Source of the DNA: Corythucha ciliata
Taxonomy: Eukaryota > Arthropoda > Insecta > Hemiptera > Tingidae
DNA length: 64,000 nucleotides
Assembly (NCBI GenBank): GCA_038030265.1
Contig: CM075942.1
Location: forward strand, 48,822,751-48,886,750
Direction of reading: 5' to 3'
Part shown: positions 18,062 to 31,500 of the stretch, one piece after another
Numbering within the stretch: position 1 is the stretch's first letter
How the letters are laid out: each line of letters opens with the position of its first letter
Program-made: the position numbers and the translations under genes
The notes under the pieces: generated by a model
Database searches by the model: none
The model's input: only the letters and a program-made list of their open reading frames with translations
Told to the model about the DNA's origin: nothing

Positions 18062-18136
18062 GCTCCCCGGCGAGATTTGAACCCGCATCCTCTGGATTAC
18101 TATAGTCCATCAAGCTGCCAATTGCGCCACGGTGAC
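18062..18136 (-). pseudogene. Degenerate tRNA-like sequence (same family as the 42-kb pair)
   Basis: The minus strand shows a D-arm (GTGGCGCAATTGGCAGC) and T-arm (GCGGGTTCAAATC). The anticodon loop has two extra bases compared with the 42-kb copies and the T-stem pairing is damaged. The 3' flank TTTTTTCTC-AAACTCGAATCG is shared with those copies, so it is a member of a repeat family rather than a lone tRNA gene. Confidence 0.75.
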
Positions 18137-18158
18137 GCTTTTCACTGCGAGGGATCAT

Positions 18159-18580
18159 CTAAGCCGAACCCCACCCAGGGCCATTGTTGGGCGACAATAA
18201 GCCACTAACAGCCGCGAAATTAGTTTTTCATCAGCAAAACAACCACGAAATTGGGTCTTCTATGAGCCAGCACAGTGAATATTATTTTGTAGCTCATGAA
18301 CCAATTTCACGGGATAGCGTGATTAAAAGAGACCAATTACGCGGATTTTGCGCACTAAACCCCCATTTTTGAAGGTCTGACTCACTAAGAAAAACATTTT
18401 CATTGATTACGCCCTATAAAAACAATTTTGCGGATTTTTCTCGCTTAAAACCCCTTTTCGCTGTGCTGGCTCACAGAAGACACAATGTCGCGGTTGTTTT
18501 GATGAAAAACTAATTTCGCGGCTGTTGTAGTGGCTGATGTCGGCCAACGATGGCCCTGAGTGCAGGGGTTCGGCTTAGCT
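18159..18580. repeat. Inverted repeat next to the tRNA-like sequence
   Basis: The left arm (18159-18262) and right arm (18476-18580) share CTAAGCCGAACCCC, GGGCCATTGTTGG-type sequence, CAGCCGCGAAATTAG and TTTTTCATCA in mirrored order. The tRNA-like part remains only on the left. Family B units lie in the loop. Confidence 0.7.
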
Positions 18581-19280
18581 GTCGCAAACCGACCATGTCG
18601 TCTACACTCGTTTTTCATCATGCAATGACTAGACTACAAGGCGAATGAAATTTTATGTGTGATCCAGTCAAATGGTGTCCAAAATTGCTCTGAGATGGAA
18701 AAAAAAGGAAACCTTGTGATTACTTTTGATTTTCATGTTTTTCGGAATGCTGAATTCGAATCTGAAGTTTTCCAACAAAAGGTCCTTTTGCGTTTTATCA
18801 GCAAAAACGGTGAAATTTAGGCATTTTTTCCACTTTTTCAATTATAGCTTCGTAAGAGTGAGACTAAGGTGACAACACGCTATTTACACATTGAAACTAT
18901 ATAAAATTTTCTACAAGTCATGATCCAAAGGGATTTTTTGGAACCCTCCGTCTCTGAAATACAGCCCTTCGAAAATGATCATTTTTCCATACAATTGAAA
19001 AGTTATACAGTTCGGAGTAGGAGTGTCCGAATGTCGGCCGCAGTTGGAGAATCAGTTAACCAACCAAACTACCTTCAACAACGCGCGCAGATATCTTGAA
19101 AAAATGCTGTCAGCTGGAGGTGTCGACGAGCATCCGAGTAGGTGGATTGAGTGCCTTATTTTCATTTCATCCTTGAAAGATTTTCTAAATAAATGTATTA
19201 TTCCCCCCACCACCACATACACGCAAGATACTTCAAAATTTAACATTACAGACCGAGGGCTGGCTACAGTCGTCCCATTC

Positions 19281-19750
19281 AACCGGAAGAACATAGTCCT
19301 GAAACGTGTCTCATTTGATAGGTTTTGTGGAACTGAATACGAATATGAGCGTCTGCCAACGTCTGTCTCCATTTGTCTTCATTTAGGTCTTCATTTGCCC
19401 TCGGTGGCCAGTCAAATTCTTCTAATTTTGAACATTAATTAACTGCGAGTGAACTTGGTCATGTAAATGTGGTCTCATTCGGCGAGTTTCATGCAGCTGA
19501 ATACGAGCGTCAGGGCCGTCTGCCAGCGGTGTTTTGCCCTCAGTGGGCAGTCAATACTTGGGACATGAATTAACCGGAAGAACTCAGTCGTGTATCTCTC
19601 CTCATTCGACAGGTATTTTGGAGTTTAATATGAACTCCGGCTGCGGCGTCTGCCAGGGGCATTTGACCTCAGCGGTAAATACCCGGATTTGGGACGTGAA
19701 TCTAACCCCGTTGGAACATATTCATGAAAACGGTCCCATTCGATTGTCTC
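19281..19750 (+). repeat. Tandem repeat of ~131 bp, about 3.5 units
   Basis: Units start near 19281, 19441, 19572 and 19704. Each reads AACYGGAAGAAC-like, TCTCATTCGACAGG-like, GCGTCTGCCAG-like, then CAGTCAATACTTGGGACATG-like. The first unit is longer because of a small internal duplication of TCTTCATTT. Open frames over it (139 and 119 aa) follow the repeat and are not taken as genes. Confidence 0.65.
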
Positions 19751-19759
19751 GTCGTGATG

Positions 19760-22430
19760 GTGGCAAACATGGGTCGCGTCATTGTTTTTTTCACGTTTCA
19801 GAACATCTAGAACACGAATTCAGTGGTCTCCAGGATTTATACAGGGTGGATCCGTATAAGTGTGACAAAATTTTTTGGGTAAAACTACGTTAAAAGTGGA
19901 GTAAAATGGTACCTTTGGAAGTGTCCTACGTCGATCCGTTCCGGAGTTATGCTTTTTTTTGTGTTTAAAAAAGTAACAAATGCTTGCTTCAAAAAATCCG
20001 CAATTTCTCAGCTTATATCGCACCAAATCCAAAAAGTGATGCCATTTTCAGAAACTACGGAACATTTCCTTTAGGATAGAGGTCATTTTATTGCTTGAAA
20101 TAATCGTCAACACCCAGAAATCTGGCATTTTTTCCATAAATTTACGTGTCCTCTAAAATTTGTCCGTTTTACGAAAAGTCGCTGTACCCAAACAGCTTTC
20201 TCAACGGATTTTCGGTGTATCACAAAAACTTCCCCGTCTTCTAAGTTTCCTTTTGGCGTGTTCACATTTCGTGTTACCACTGACGTTTCTCACAAAAACG
20301 TCACAAGAATGCACAAAAACCGTGTTTTTACGAAACATGGACCATTGTCTACGGTATTCGTGAAGGGTGCAGGGAGATCGGCAGTAAGTGAGAACAGGAT
20401 ATCTTACCATGAAATGAAATGAATGCATAAATGAAATGGGTGATTCTTGGTCACATTTGGAACCAAAATGACCCTATACACGATGGTCCGATTACTTATG
20501 GTTTTGGAGATAATAGGGGTTTTCCTAATTTTTAATGTACCCACGGTTTTCCTTAGTAAATCGTCTGTACCTGATGAAAAAATGGTCTCATTGAAATTTA
20601 AAAGAAGCCATTGGAAAGAGCACTAAATTCTCTGTAGGATTGGATATTTTCATCTCTAAACCGATCAAAATTTAAGTGATTAAATTGCTGCTGAACAGAG
20701 AACTACTTAGATTTCCAGAAAACTCCTAGCCTTTCATCCAGCTGTCAATTCTTTTATGGCCCTCGTAGGAAGTGTAAAAAATTATTAAAAACTTCTACTG
20801 TTTGTCAGCTTTCGAATGGCCTGCTTAGTTCTGGATTATTCTTTTTTTCTTCCGAGGTAGAAGCAAAATCGCGTGAAAAAACCACCAAAGTATCCGTTTT
20901 TAAGCATGCCTTCAGGTAAGGCAATTGCTTCCGCGAGCGCGCCCTCGGCCTCTCCAGTTCATGGTGATTGTAATGCGGTTGGTGGTGGATGTGGGTGTTA
21001 TTTATTTGTATTTATTTATTTGCACAATCACATTTCTTAACCAACAAGAATTATTTATTTTATTGTTTTATTATTTCAATAATCCAGCCCAACCCACAAC
21101 CCAAAACCCCCAACCCAAGGCTCAATCCAAGCCTCAATCCAATGGTCGGTAATGCATTTGAGACAAATTGGCCGTGGTGGAGGGGGGAAAATAGGGCTTG
21201 AAATGATCAAAAAATCACTACAAATCACCAGTTGATTCTAGATGCGTCATATTCGGTACGTATACTCCATGTTAGATTAGCCTTTGATTCCCATTTTAAT
21301 TTTTTGAAAAAGTCAAGGTGGAGGGGGTGGTGCCCCCGGAGTGGAAGTAAGTGTGTGGTCTTGTTAGCACGATAACTCTCTGCCACTAACTCTGTTTTTA
21401 GTTTCTACTTCCATGTTCCACCAAACAACGTTTGGTGATCGATAAAAATATCGATTTCTAGCTGAAAGCAGATACAAGAGATCCGTGACTTAAGTACCTT
21501 ACATTCAAGCTCCTACATTAATGTGGTATGGAAGGGGGAGTGGAAAATATAAAAATAAGGGGTGCCAAAAACAGGGCATAAAAAAGGGGCCCCAAAAATG
21601 AGGGCGGCACCCCGACCGCTCCCTTCATTTCATATTTGCATGCGCGTATAAGAGACCCATACATATAATTCGCTATAATTACATTCGTTACTCGGTTATT
21701 CGGAGGTTGCAACTTCATTTTGTGACTGGAATATTGCTGGTCGGAATAATTACACGCACGGTGGTTCTTTTTTTGCTGCTACCTATTACTGTAGTTTTGT
21801 AAATTACCCATTTTAGCGTAAATCGTAGACTAGGAACTGTGTAATTTTGAACGGTACACGGTAGCAAATTTCTCTAAATTTCATAACGGTCGGCTGTATT
21901 GAGGTATTATATCCCGCTGAAAAGCAGAATAAAACTTTTTATTTCGCGTTAATCTCTTAAAAGCTTTTGTTTTAAAAAACTAGGGCTGACCATTCTACTC
22001 CTATCGGAATCCGATTCATTCATTGCGTAATCCTCTCTTTTATCCTCGTCCTTCTACACCGTCTTTCAAACTCAATTCTTCAATGAAATTTTCACTTTAA
22101 TAGTCGGGAGGGGGGGGGTGAGAGTCCTTCTATTCCACTCTTCACTCCTACTACCTCCTTCTTACACCGCTGAACTCCTCCCACCCATTTCTTTCCCTTT
22201 TTTTTTCTTTTCTGGAACGCTCCCTCCGGTCTCCGGTAGTGGAAGTCGCGTTCCTTCGCTTCAGGGTCCCTGGGACTCACCGTCGTACACAGATGCCAAG
22301 ACGCGCGCGTCTTTTAACGTTTTCGTAATTTTTTAAAAACAAAAATCCTAAGAAGGATTGACGGATTTTTTTTTTTTTTTTTTTTCAAGCCGCGAAGAAG
22401 TGTAGTTCGCGAGTTTTTTTAAGTGTCCCA
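19760..22430. other. Intergenic, no gene recognised
   Basis: Contains an ACAGGGTGGATCCGTATAAG transposon-like end near 19840, an AT-rich TTATTTATTT region at 21000-21090 followed by CAACCC-rich sequence, and poly-T at 22365-22385 before the laminin start. No exon with convincing homology was seen. Confidence 0.45.
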
Positions 22431-22435
22431 GCAGG

Positions 22436-22570
22436 ATGGCTAGTAGACCTTGTCCGCCTACGTCGGCGGGGTTGGTCATATTCGCCTTTTTGTCGCTCGT
22501 CGCGATTTTCCAAGTGACACTGTCGAAGGACTCGAGTTCTTGTTACGATCCTGTTACCGGAAATCCGAAA
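22436..22570 (+). CDS. Laminin gamma exon 1: start and signal peptide
   Basis: 45 codons from ATG. A hydrophobic core ([14 protein letters not shown]) is followed by a mature start with one Cys and PVTGNPK, then donor GTAATT. Phase 0 joins directly to [12 protein letters not shown] in exon 2, as in other gamma chains. Confidence 0.85.
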
Positions 22571-25500
22571 GTAATTTTCTTTAAAATTCAACTTTTTTTC
22601 TCAAAGTTTTGAGATTATTTTAACAGTCGTCAGTGGCGTGAAATTAGTTCTGGCGGAAAATTTGACGTTTGTGGTCGCGGTGGGGGCAATCCAAACACTA
22701 TCACCTCCCACTTCGAAAATCGTGAAAACGATAGGCACATTTTTCTTCCTTTTCGAACTAAAAACATTTACTGCTAATCGCGATAATTTACATAAGCATG
22801 CGAGATAAAAGAGCACAACCATCTAAATTATACACATAATATAATTATTTTTTAACAGTTTTATTGGGGGACGGGACATTTTTAAGCGTTTATTTCTTCC
22901 TCTAAAACTGAGTCCTCGATCAGTATTGCAGTATGGGTGAGGGGGGGGGTGTCTTCATCACTTGTCACCCCTCCCCCAGGCTAAAACCAAGGTCCCAGGT
23001 AGCATGCCGAAGGGCTTGAGAGAAACCTTGAACAAATCACGGGCCCTAAAGACCCTTGTTTGCTTTAAATATCATAGGAAAAAAAAGCTTATGTGATGAG
23101 TCGAATGGAACGTGGAGGGTTTTTATGACTTTCTTGTAGGCGTGGTGGGGAAGGGGGCTAGGTGAATTTCTTTGGAAAAATCTATTCGTTCATGTCCAGC
23201 AGGTTGAATCTTTGAATCAATCCCGAGAATGTGCCCTTCTAAATTAGCCTTTGTAATGGGATTCAAATAAAATAGTGCTGATCGGAGATAAAGGCCGAGA
23301 AATTAACTTTTAATAGAAACTATAGTGAGTTAGATGGAAGCAAACGAATTAATTAATTCTAACTCCAAAGTTTCAATAATACCTTATTTTTATCTGTAAC
23401 GAATCTGTTGGTATTATTTTTGGGCGACCTTGAAAAAGAGACTGTAAATTTAGACTACGTTTGCGGTATCTCTAAATCGACGAAATTGATTATAAAATCG
23501 ATCCCTTCGCGTGCTTCTACCAAAAAATGTGTAATTATAAAATTACGACGCGCCTCAATTAAGTTAGTTATACCATCTTCCCTCAAAACTCTCACGCTTT
23601 CATATAAGTGCCGATGTGTGTCGTCTCTTGGATAGGAGGAGCATTATCATCTTTAATTTCTGTGAACGGCTGGTGGGTGGGGGTACTAAAAGCGAAGAAT
23701 TATTAATTGGAATTGTTAAACCCTATAGGCTTTATGCGGGCCTTAATGGAAGGGCCTCATATAGGACCGCTTTTAATAGCGGGGTCTCGTGTTTTGTAAT
23801 ATGCGTCGATGGTGCATCGAGACCTTTGAATGAGCGCCGGGTGGAGGTTGATAGGAGGGGTGGTGGGGTGTTACGTGAGAGAAAATTAGTACATGAAACA
23901 CTTGTAACGCTTTGTTTATTAATTTGAGAGTGGCTGTAGCCGGATTGGTGGGGGAGAGTAAATTATTTTTTAGCTGAGTCAAGGAATTACAGTTTTTCGC
24001 ATCATATTTACACACAATTCAGCAAACTCCTTCAAATAAATAGAAAAAATGGAATTTATCCGACGCCCGAGGTTCTTTTTTTAAACCCGAGATTTTTCCT
24101 AGAACCGACATGTGTTGAACAGATTTGAGGGACCACCCCATCCGGTCGTGACTAAAACGAGACACGTGTTTTTCTCTTCTGTTGACTTCGTTTTGCGCAT
24201 TATTTCCAAAAAAAACTTCGCGGTTTAAGGACTCGAATGAAGCCCTTTGGGGTGTCGCTACACGTTTTTTAATCTTATCAACTTAAAAAGGAAGGAGCGG
24301 GGCCTTTATCTTTGTCTAAAAGGAAGAAGATGACGAAAAAAAGAATCACACACTTATAAAACATTGCTAACTCAATGAATAGAATTTGATGAAACTACAT
24401 AGTTTTTTATGGCCGCAATATTTTGAAATAGGCGCACTGGTTTTTATTATTTATTGAATTTTAGAGCAATAGTGTCGGGATAGAGTAATATCATGAGCAT
24501 ACTATATTTCAGACAAAATAATTAGTTCAAAATAAAATGTTTAGTCCAGTTTAAATGAGTTGATTGACTGATATAATTTTCACGCGGGTTATGAGGTCAT
24601 GATTCCTTTTAATCTTTGCCGTTCGGATCAATGACTTCAAATAAAAAAAAAACTAAATTTAAAATTGTATGGGGCGCAGCGTGTCTCATACCCCCTCCCA
24701 TTTCCACGGAATACTACTCTTGTCGTTCCTCAGCCCATCCGTGGAGTTTGTGACGCGTTCACGCGAGGGACCGCAGTAAGGACTGTATAATATGCGATTC
24801 GTCCGCGATGATTGTACAGCGCAGGGAATTATTCCTTCTTTAGGGACTGCACGCGATCTTAATTAAAATTGACTTTCAACTGTACTTTTTTTATTTAAGC
24901 GTCGAATAGTTTGAAAAGTTCAGGGCCTTTCAACGAAGAATTTTACAAGGAGGGAGTCCCATACATGAGGAGGGCAGCTGCCCCTTCCAAAAATTAAAGA
25001 AAACCGAAATCAGCTAAACGATTTTGACTATTCAACGATGATTTCTCAATCCAAAAACTTAATTTCACAAGATTGGATCTTACAATAACCAAAATACGTG
25101 AGTTTTTCCGCCTGTCAACTCCCCCGATTTCGTGGGGTTGGCCCTTCCGAAAGTCCATTTCGCGGGTTTGGGGACTCTAAGCCTAAATTTTGAGGATTTG
25201 GCTCTATTCAAATCCCATTTTCACGAGTTCAGCTCTTTTTAAACCATTAATTTCATGGTTCGCCTCTTAAGCCGACTCCAAACATGCGGTGTTTGCCAGA
25301 TATAACGAGCAAAATATTAATCAATTTCTAGCTTTGCCTAGAAACCGAACAACTGAAAATTGACTAATATTTTGCTCGTTATTTGGCAAATAATACTGCA
25401 TGTGTGGAGCCGGCTTTAGAAAAAGCAATTTAGAGGGTTGGGCTGTTTGGAAAAAATCCAAGAAAATCAAAATTTCAGGTGAGTTTGGCACCTCCAACAC

Positions 25501-28500
25501 CGAATTTCATGGACCTGCTGTAGGACAAGAAAAAACAATTTCGTGAGTTCGACTTATCATCGTACAATTTCTGGAGGTTTTGCCATTTAAATCCCGAATT
25601 TTGCGACTTTGGCTCTTGTAAAAACTAAATTTCGCAGGCTCGGTTCTCTCACAAACCTATTCTGAGGCTTTCGCTGTTTAGCAAAATAAATTTCGTGGGA
25701 TATTGACCCTATTGATGTCCAAATTTCGCGATTTTGGCCCTCAAATCTTCCGATTTTGCGAGGTTTCCGCTTACAAAAAAATGTTTAGGTGTTTAAAAAA
25801 AATACATTTCGAATTTGGCCCTATTCAATTTCAGTTTACATGAGTTTGGCTATTTTCAAACCAAAATTTACTGGTAGGACTCTTTTGGGTTATTTAGATC
25901 ATTATCACTTTCCTATTGCGGTTCTGCCCTGAGATAGTCAACTGAGGCTTGGAATCCAGCGGTTCTTTGCTATAAAAATCGACGACTCATCCGCCCCCAC
26001 CCACCCTCCCACGACCATCACATGAAGCGCGCATTCATTTGATTTCTACAACCTGGATTGTGCCGATATTTTAACCAGAGGGGTTTTGGTTCGCCTAAAC
26101 GGAAGATTTCGTTTCATACCCCGAGTATTTAACACCACGACGGCAATTTAGGCTCTGTAATCAACAGATTCCCCCAGAAAGTGGTCCTTACCGTGTAAAA
26201 CTGTGAGCAGTGCACTCCGACTCGTGGAAAAAAATTGGTAATGTGGGGCAAAAATAGTTCATACGTACACGTACACCACTAATTTGCGTCCAATACTCAG
26301 AAAAACAACTAATTATAGGCGGCCGAAATTAAGATACATGCTTTATTTGCACCTCAAAATGAGAACAAGTGCTAATTCGTTGGTGAAAAAGTAAAAATCG
26401 CTCATTTGCCGCAAAAATTGAGGAAAACTAAAATTCATATGGCAAAATTGAGAAAAATTGCTAACCATAAAAACGCCACTTTTACGCTAAAATTAAGAGA
26501 AAGTAGTGACTTGCGGCTAGAATTGAGGAAAGTCACTAATTTGCGGATAAAACGTAGATGAAGCTGTAATTCGCGACGAAAATGAGGGGGGGGGGGAATC
26601 AAATTTTTTGTTGTAATTGAAACTTCACCAATTCGTGGCACCTTCGGGGCTAAAACTTGCAACGTTTGAAGGGGTGTCAAAATTTAATAATTTAAAAAAT
26701 TAAATAAAAAGCCAGTCACGAATTTCCATCGAGTTATTTGATAGCTAACCCCAACTATATCTGCTGTGTACTAGAAGTTCTTTCTGCGCTCTGGCTTTTG
26801 TAGCTCTCTAGACAATCCCAACGCTCCTTTTTAACAAATTTTCATATTGAAATATTCATAAATCAAATACGCCCCTTAGGACACGACGCCCCCCCCCGCT
26901 CGCCCCGCTTAAAACTGACACTGCCTTGTAAACCTGCAGCATTTCATGCAGAAATTGTAAATTTAGCCATGGAATCAGAATTTTCGTCCTGAAAACTTGA
27001 GGTTTTGGTGACATTTAGGCCCCAGAAAGGGGCCGTTCCGCCACAAACGCAGTCCTCTTAAAGTCAGGTTGGTCAAAACCTATAGATTTGATCGAAAATC
27101 TTATTTTCAGACTCAAAAATGAAGAAACTTCTCTGACAATTGAGTTGTTTAGCTCAGAAAATTAATTGCTCGGCCAGTAAACAACGTTAACAACGCCTGT
27201 GTCTGATTAATATTGAATCGTCAGGAATCGTGTATTGAGAACCGATTTGAATACTTTGGGTAGGTGGCTTGGACAATGCTTCACCAAGAAATATAGCCAG
27301 TTCCAGCTCAAAAATCAACAAAGTGTCCGCTAGTGCCACTAGTGTTTGGAGTGGTCGCTGGTTTCAGCCGATTCTCTAGACTCCGAGTAGCGCTCTCATT
27401 CACGGCGAACTCCACGGCTAAAATGCTATTCGCGGCTGAAATGGAAAAAACGCATCAACTCACGGTTTCGCTAAGACAATTACTTACGCCAATTGCCACT
27501 AATTAGCGGGTCATGGAGACCTTTTTGTGGCGAAAAAAGAGAAAAACGATTCTTTCACGGTAGACTTGAGAGAATTCGCGGCTAAAATTGCGAAATTACG
27601 TTTATTCACGGCTAAAATTGAGGAAAAGTGCGAATTTGCATCTAGGTACAATTGGGGAAAACGCCAAACGTGGCGCCGATTTGAGATGCCAAGTCGAGAG
27701 CAAAATCAAGAAAATCCGCTAATTTATGGTTTATGGAAACCTTTTCATGGCTACAATTTAGTAAAAGGGCTCGTTCGCGGTTTTTGCGGCTAAAATTTAG
27801 GAAAAACGTCTGATCGAAAATGTTATCTTCATGTTCCGATTCCCCTTGACGGGAAACCTGTAACATGCGATTTCGTTTAGTTTTTAAATAAACATTTTCA
27901 ACATATTCGCCCGATTTGAACGATTTTGTCTCAATTTTTCGAAGTGTTTAGATTGAGCAGAACGCAGTTTATAAGTCCCTCGGCCGCAATGCTTATCTGA
28001 TCAATTCAGTCTGTTTCGGCCATAGCTCCTCTGAGTGGCCGCAAGTGCCCCCTAAATTTGCCAAAACTGAGTGTTTTGCTTTTTTGTCGTCGATTTAATT
28101 GATTTTTCTCAACGACCGCAGTGCGGCCTATTGAGCTCCAATCGGCTCGAGACAATTTCTTGAGGACTTCAAGGCCCCCTGTTCGCCGGTATTCTTGGGC
28201 AGTATAGGACAACGTGGCAGAGGGTAGAAAAGTGAGCTGGGGCTGGGGGCTTAACGCACCGTCTGATTTTCAGGCTCATCGTGCCAAAAACTTATTGTTA
28301 TAGTAGTGCTACTGCTAGATCATTATGCAGCGAGCAGCGTTGGCCGCCACGTGTCGTTTGTTCAACATCCAGGCGAAACGTCCAGTTCTTGTGATCTTGT
28401 GGACTTTCGTTTCCACTAAACATTGTCTGATTTTCACCTCAACTCGCATTGTTTTTAGTATATTTCTCGTGCACAAGTGAAGTTCGACGGTTAATACCGG

Positions 28501-31500
28501 CGTGACGGAGTAGGAGGGGGATCAGAAGCGTCTTCTGTCCAGACATAAGTCGTTAAATTTCTCTGTTCGCTTCTCTCCATTTTAGGTACTGCTCGACTAT
28601 TAAACATACACTGCATGGTCGTTAATTAGTGATAAATATTAAGTCTTAATTGAAAATAATGGTGATTGACGCTTATCGTTTGTTTTTCATCGCTTGAAAA
28701 GTTTTATTATAATTATACCACGCGAAGGGCTGGGTTTTAACCCCCCCCCCCTCACCCAGGAGTTACGTAGTTCGCGAGATGACAATATGCGTTACTTTTT
28801 TTTTTTTTTTTTTTTAGAGTTGGAAGTTGAAGTTCTTACGCCCTTTTAGGGGTTTCAACCTCGTTCATTTTCTTTCTCTAAACAATTGTGTTTTTTTAAA
28901 AAGCTGGATTTCTGCCATTCTTCAGCGCCTACCACTTAGCACATTCGCCGGAACGCGTAGGTACTAGCAGGGTGTTGTAGCATAGGAGACGCATCAAAAT
29001 TATCGTGTTGAACGGTGAGGGGAGAGGAGAAGTGGATACTTCTTGTTTTGTTTAATGTAATAAACACGCATCACACGAGGCGAAATACTTTTGTGAAATT
29101 ATCCAAGGCCCATTAACGCAGCATTAATTGCTAAGGAATCCAGATCGAGTTGACCCGACGCCGCCGTTTTAATGTGGAAACTACCCTCCCCCAATCCATC
29201 ACCGTCCCACCCCTTACAAAATATTTTCTCTTCGCTAGGAAATTGACTGGTCTGTTGGATGTATGGGATCTACAAATGCTTAATCTGACGCTGTGTGCCC
29301 TCAAAACAGCAAAAAAAACATTCGCCCTCGAAAAGTGGTCAATCTGACCACTCACGCCTTCAAAATGGATAAATTGACGAATTCGGTGTCGAGTATTGCA
29401 ATTTCTCGAGCCAAATATAAAACAACGCGAAACGCCCAACTCTGAAGCAGCTTCAGGGGTGTGCTTCGGCTTGGATCCGCTGCATTTGTTAAGTGAGTGC
29501 ACCCACCGAAACTGCAGCGATCAAACGTCGAGGTATTTCTTGTATCGGTTCTCTATTATACGATTGAGTTGAGTCGATTGATGGCCCAAAATTTTCATCT
29601 TTTCGAGGTTAAGTGTAAAATAAGACAAAACTGCCCGTGCCCGTCAAAGAGTTTCTTTGACATGCACAAGAAATTCAAAAATCGTGATGCATTTGCGATT
29701 CTACAAACCGTTTCGAGGGGCTACTTCCGGTGATTCTTACGGGGCTTCTCCCGTAATGGCGCGTTTCAGTGGGCGAATATACATTTCCTCACTGAAATTG
29801 ACAGCCATATCCAGTGTGGCCTAATTGAGGATTTTTCGTTCGATAAGAGGCTCGACCCATGCGGACCACCCTGGCTTCCTAGTTCCTTGACCTGACAACT
29901 AACAAGAATGCAATACGCTATCGTTTTATGGTCATTTTAAGAGGGAGCTGGTTGATTTGGGCGAGACCCAGCTCCGCTCAAATGTGCCTTTTAGATGGTC
30001 ATCTTTGGAGCTTAGAAAATCGACCGAAACCAACGAAAACGCTAATTTTTGGCCACTTTGAGGAGTGCTGACTTAGGAACTAAGGCCCGGGGGGGGGGGG
30101 TGCCAGGGACTATTTGGCCGGAATCAGCTGCATTTTTAAATGCACCCAGCCAAAGTCAGGAATCTGCGTTCTAAACTTTACATGTCCAGTGCCTATGAGG
30201 GTGGGGAGCCACATTTTCCAAGTTTATGGTATTTTGTGGCAATGGGGGGGGGGGATTCTGGAGTAGACAATCACTTTATGTCGAATTTCCATTCCTGCCA
30301 GGTTCCGTGATTATGTACGACATTTAAACAATTTTTGACTGGTTTTTTCGTGGTAAGTATGTGCAGACTGGAATTTTGATATTGGTGGGCTTGCTGACGG
30401 GTTTCGCAGTGCCGATTCTGCGTTTGTACCCTCAAAATTTGGTATAAATACTTCGTTTCGCCGTAAAAAGTGGCGCTTTCAAGTTCAAAAACACGCTATA
30501 CGACCCGCATAATATGTGTATGTGCGTTTTCCCGATTCTTCAGGGCATGAGCTTTAGTGCCACGCCCATGTCGTTTTTCAGTCGTTGAACTGCAATCTAG
30601 ATCAAATAAATAAAATCCGAAATTGATTTTTTTTCTTTTTCGATGTGAATGAGAGGGAGTGTAGTAGGGGGGGGGGGGGTAGTCTCCGGATAATACGAGT
30701 GGGTCGATCGTGACCGAGTAGGTGTAGGAGGGTGTGAGATTTGAGAGCATGTTCTAATAATATTCAATGAGTTTTTTTTTTTTTGGTGATCACAATATTT
30801 CGTCACGTTAAGTACGCATTAAGCCCCAAGTTTTTTTTCTTTTTTAACATGAACTTGCCTTCCGCTCTCTTTTACCTTGTCTTAATTATGCGTGAATGGG
30901 GAAAAAAATATTCAAATCCTGTGTGGACGAAGATTTGTGCAGTGTGTCCTAGGTGAAATCGTTCATGGGCTTGACTATCAATCCTATTTGATTGTCAGTC
31001 ATAGATGCTTTGTAGTGTACGATATATCCTATCCATTCCATGTATTTATGGAAATACGATACCTCGTTATTCTTACATGCTCTGTGCATTCATCATGTCA
31101 CATTCTGTCTTTTGCGTTCTCGTATGGTATTCGCGCTTGAATCAAAGTCTGAAGCAAAAAGTCAAATACTTCGAATGTTTCACTTCCTAATTTGCCGAGA
31201 ATTTCAATATTTAAATTACCGTTTTTACAGAAATGTCTGCCCGAGTTCGTCAACGCCGCCTTCAACCTGCCTGTTGAAGCGACAAATACGTGCGGCGAAG
31301 ACGGGCCCACGGAATTCTGTTCGCAGACTGGAGCCTCGCAGTCGAGGTCGTGCGACGTTTGCTACGCCGGCGATCATCCGCCCTCGCATTTGACCGACGT
31401 TAACAGCAAGGGCAATGAAACTTGGTGGCAATCGGGAACGATGAGCGACGACCTTCAGTACCCGAATATGGTCAACCTCACTTTGCATTTGGGTAAGTGA

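Noticed and set aside
18062..18136. Functional tRNA
   Set aside because: Two extra bases in the anticodon loop and a damaged T-stem.
19023..19893. Two open frames of 139 and 119 residues
   Set aside because: Largely the 131-bp tandem repeat; codon pattern and homology not convincing.
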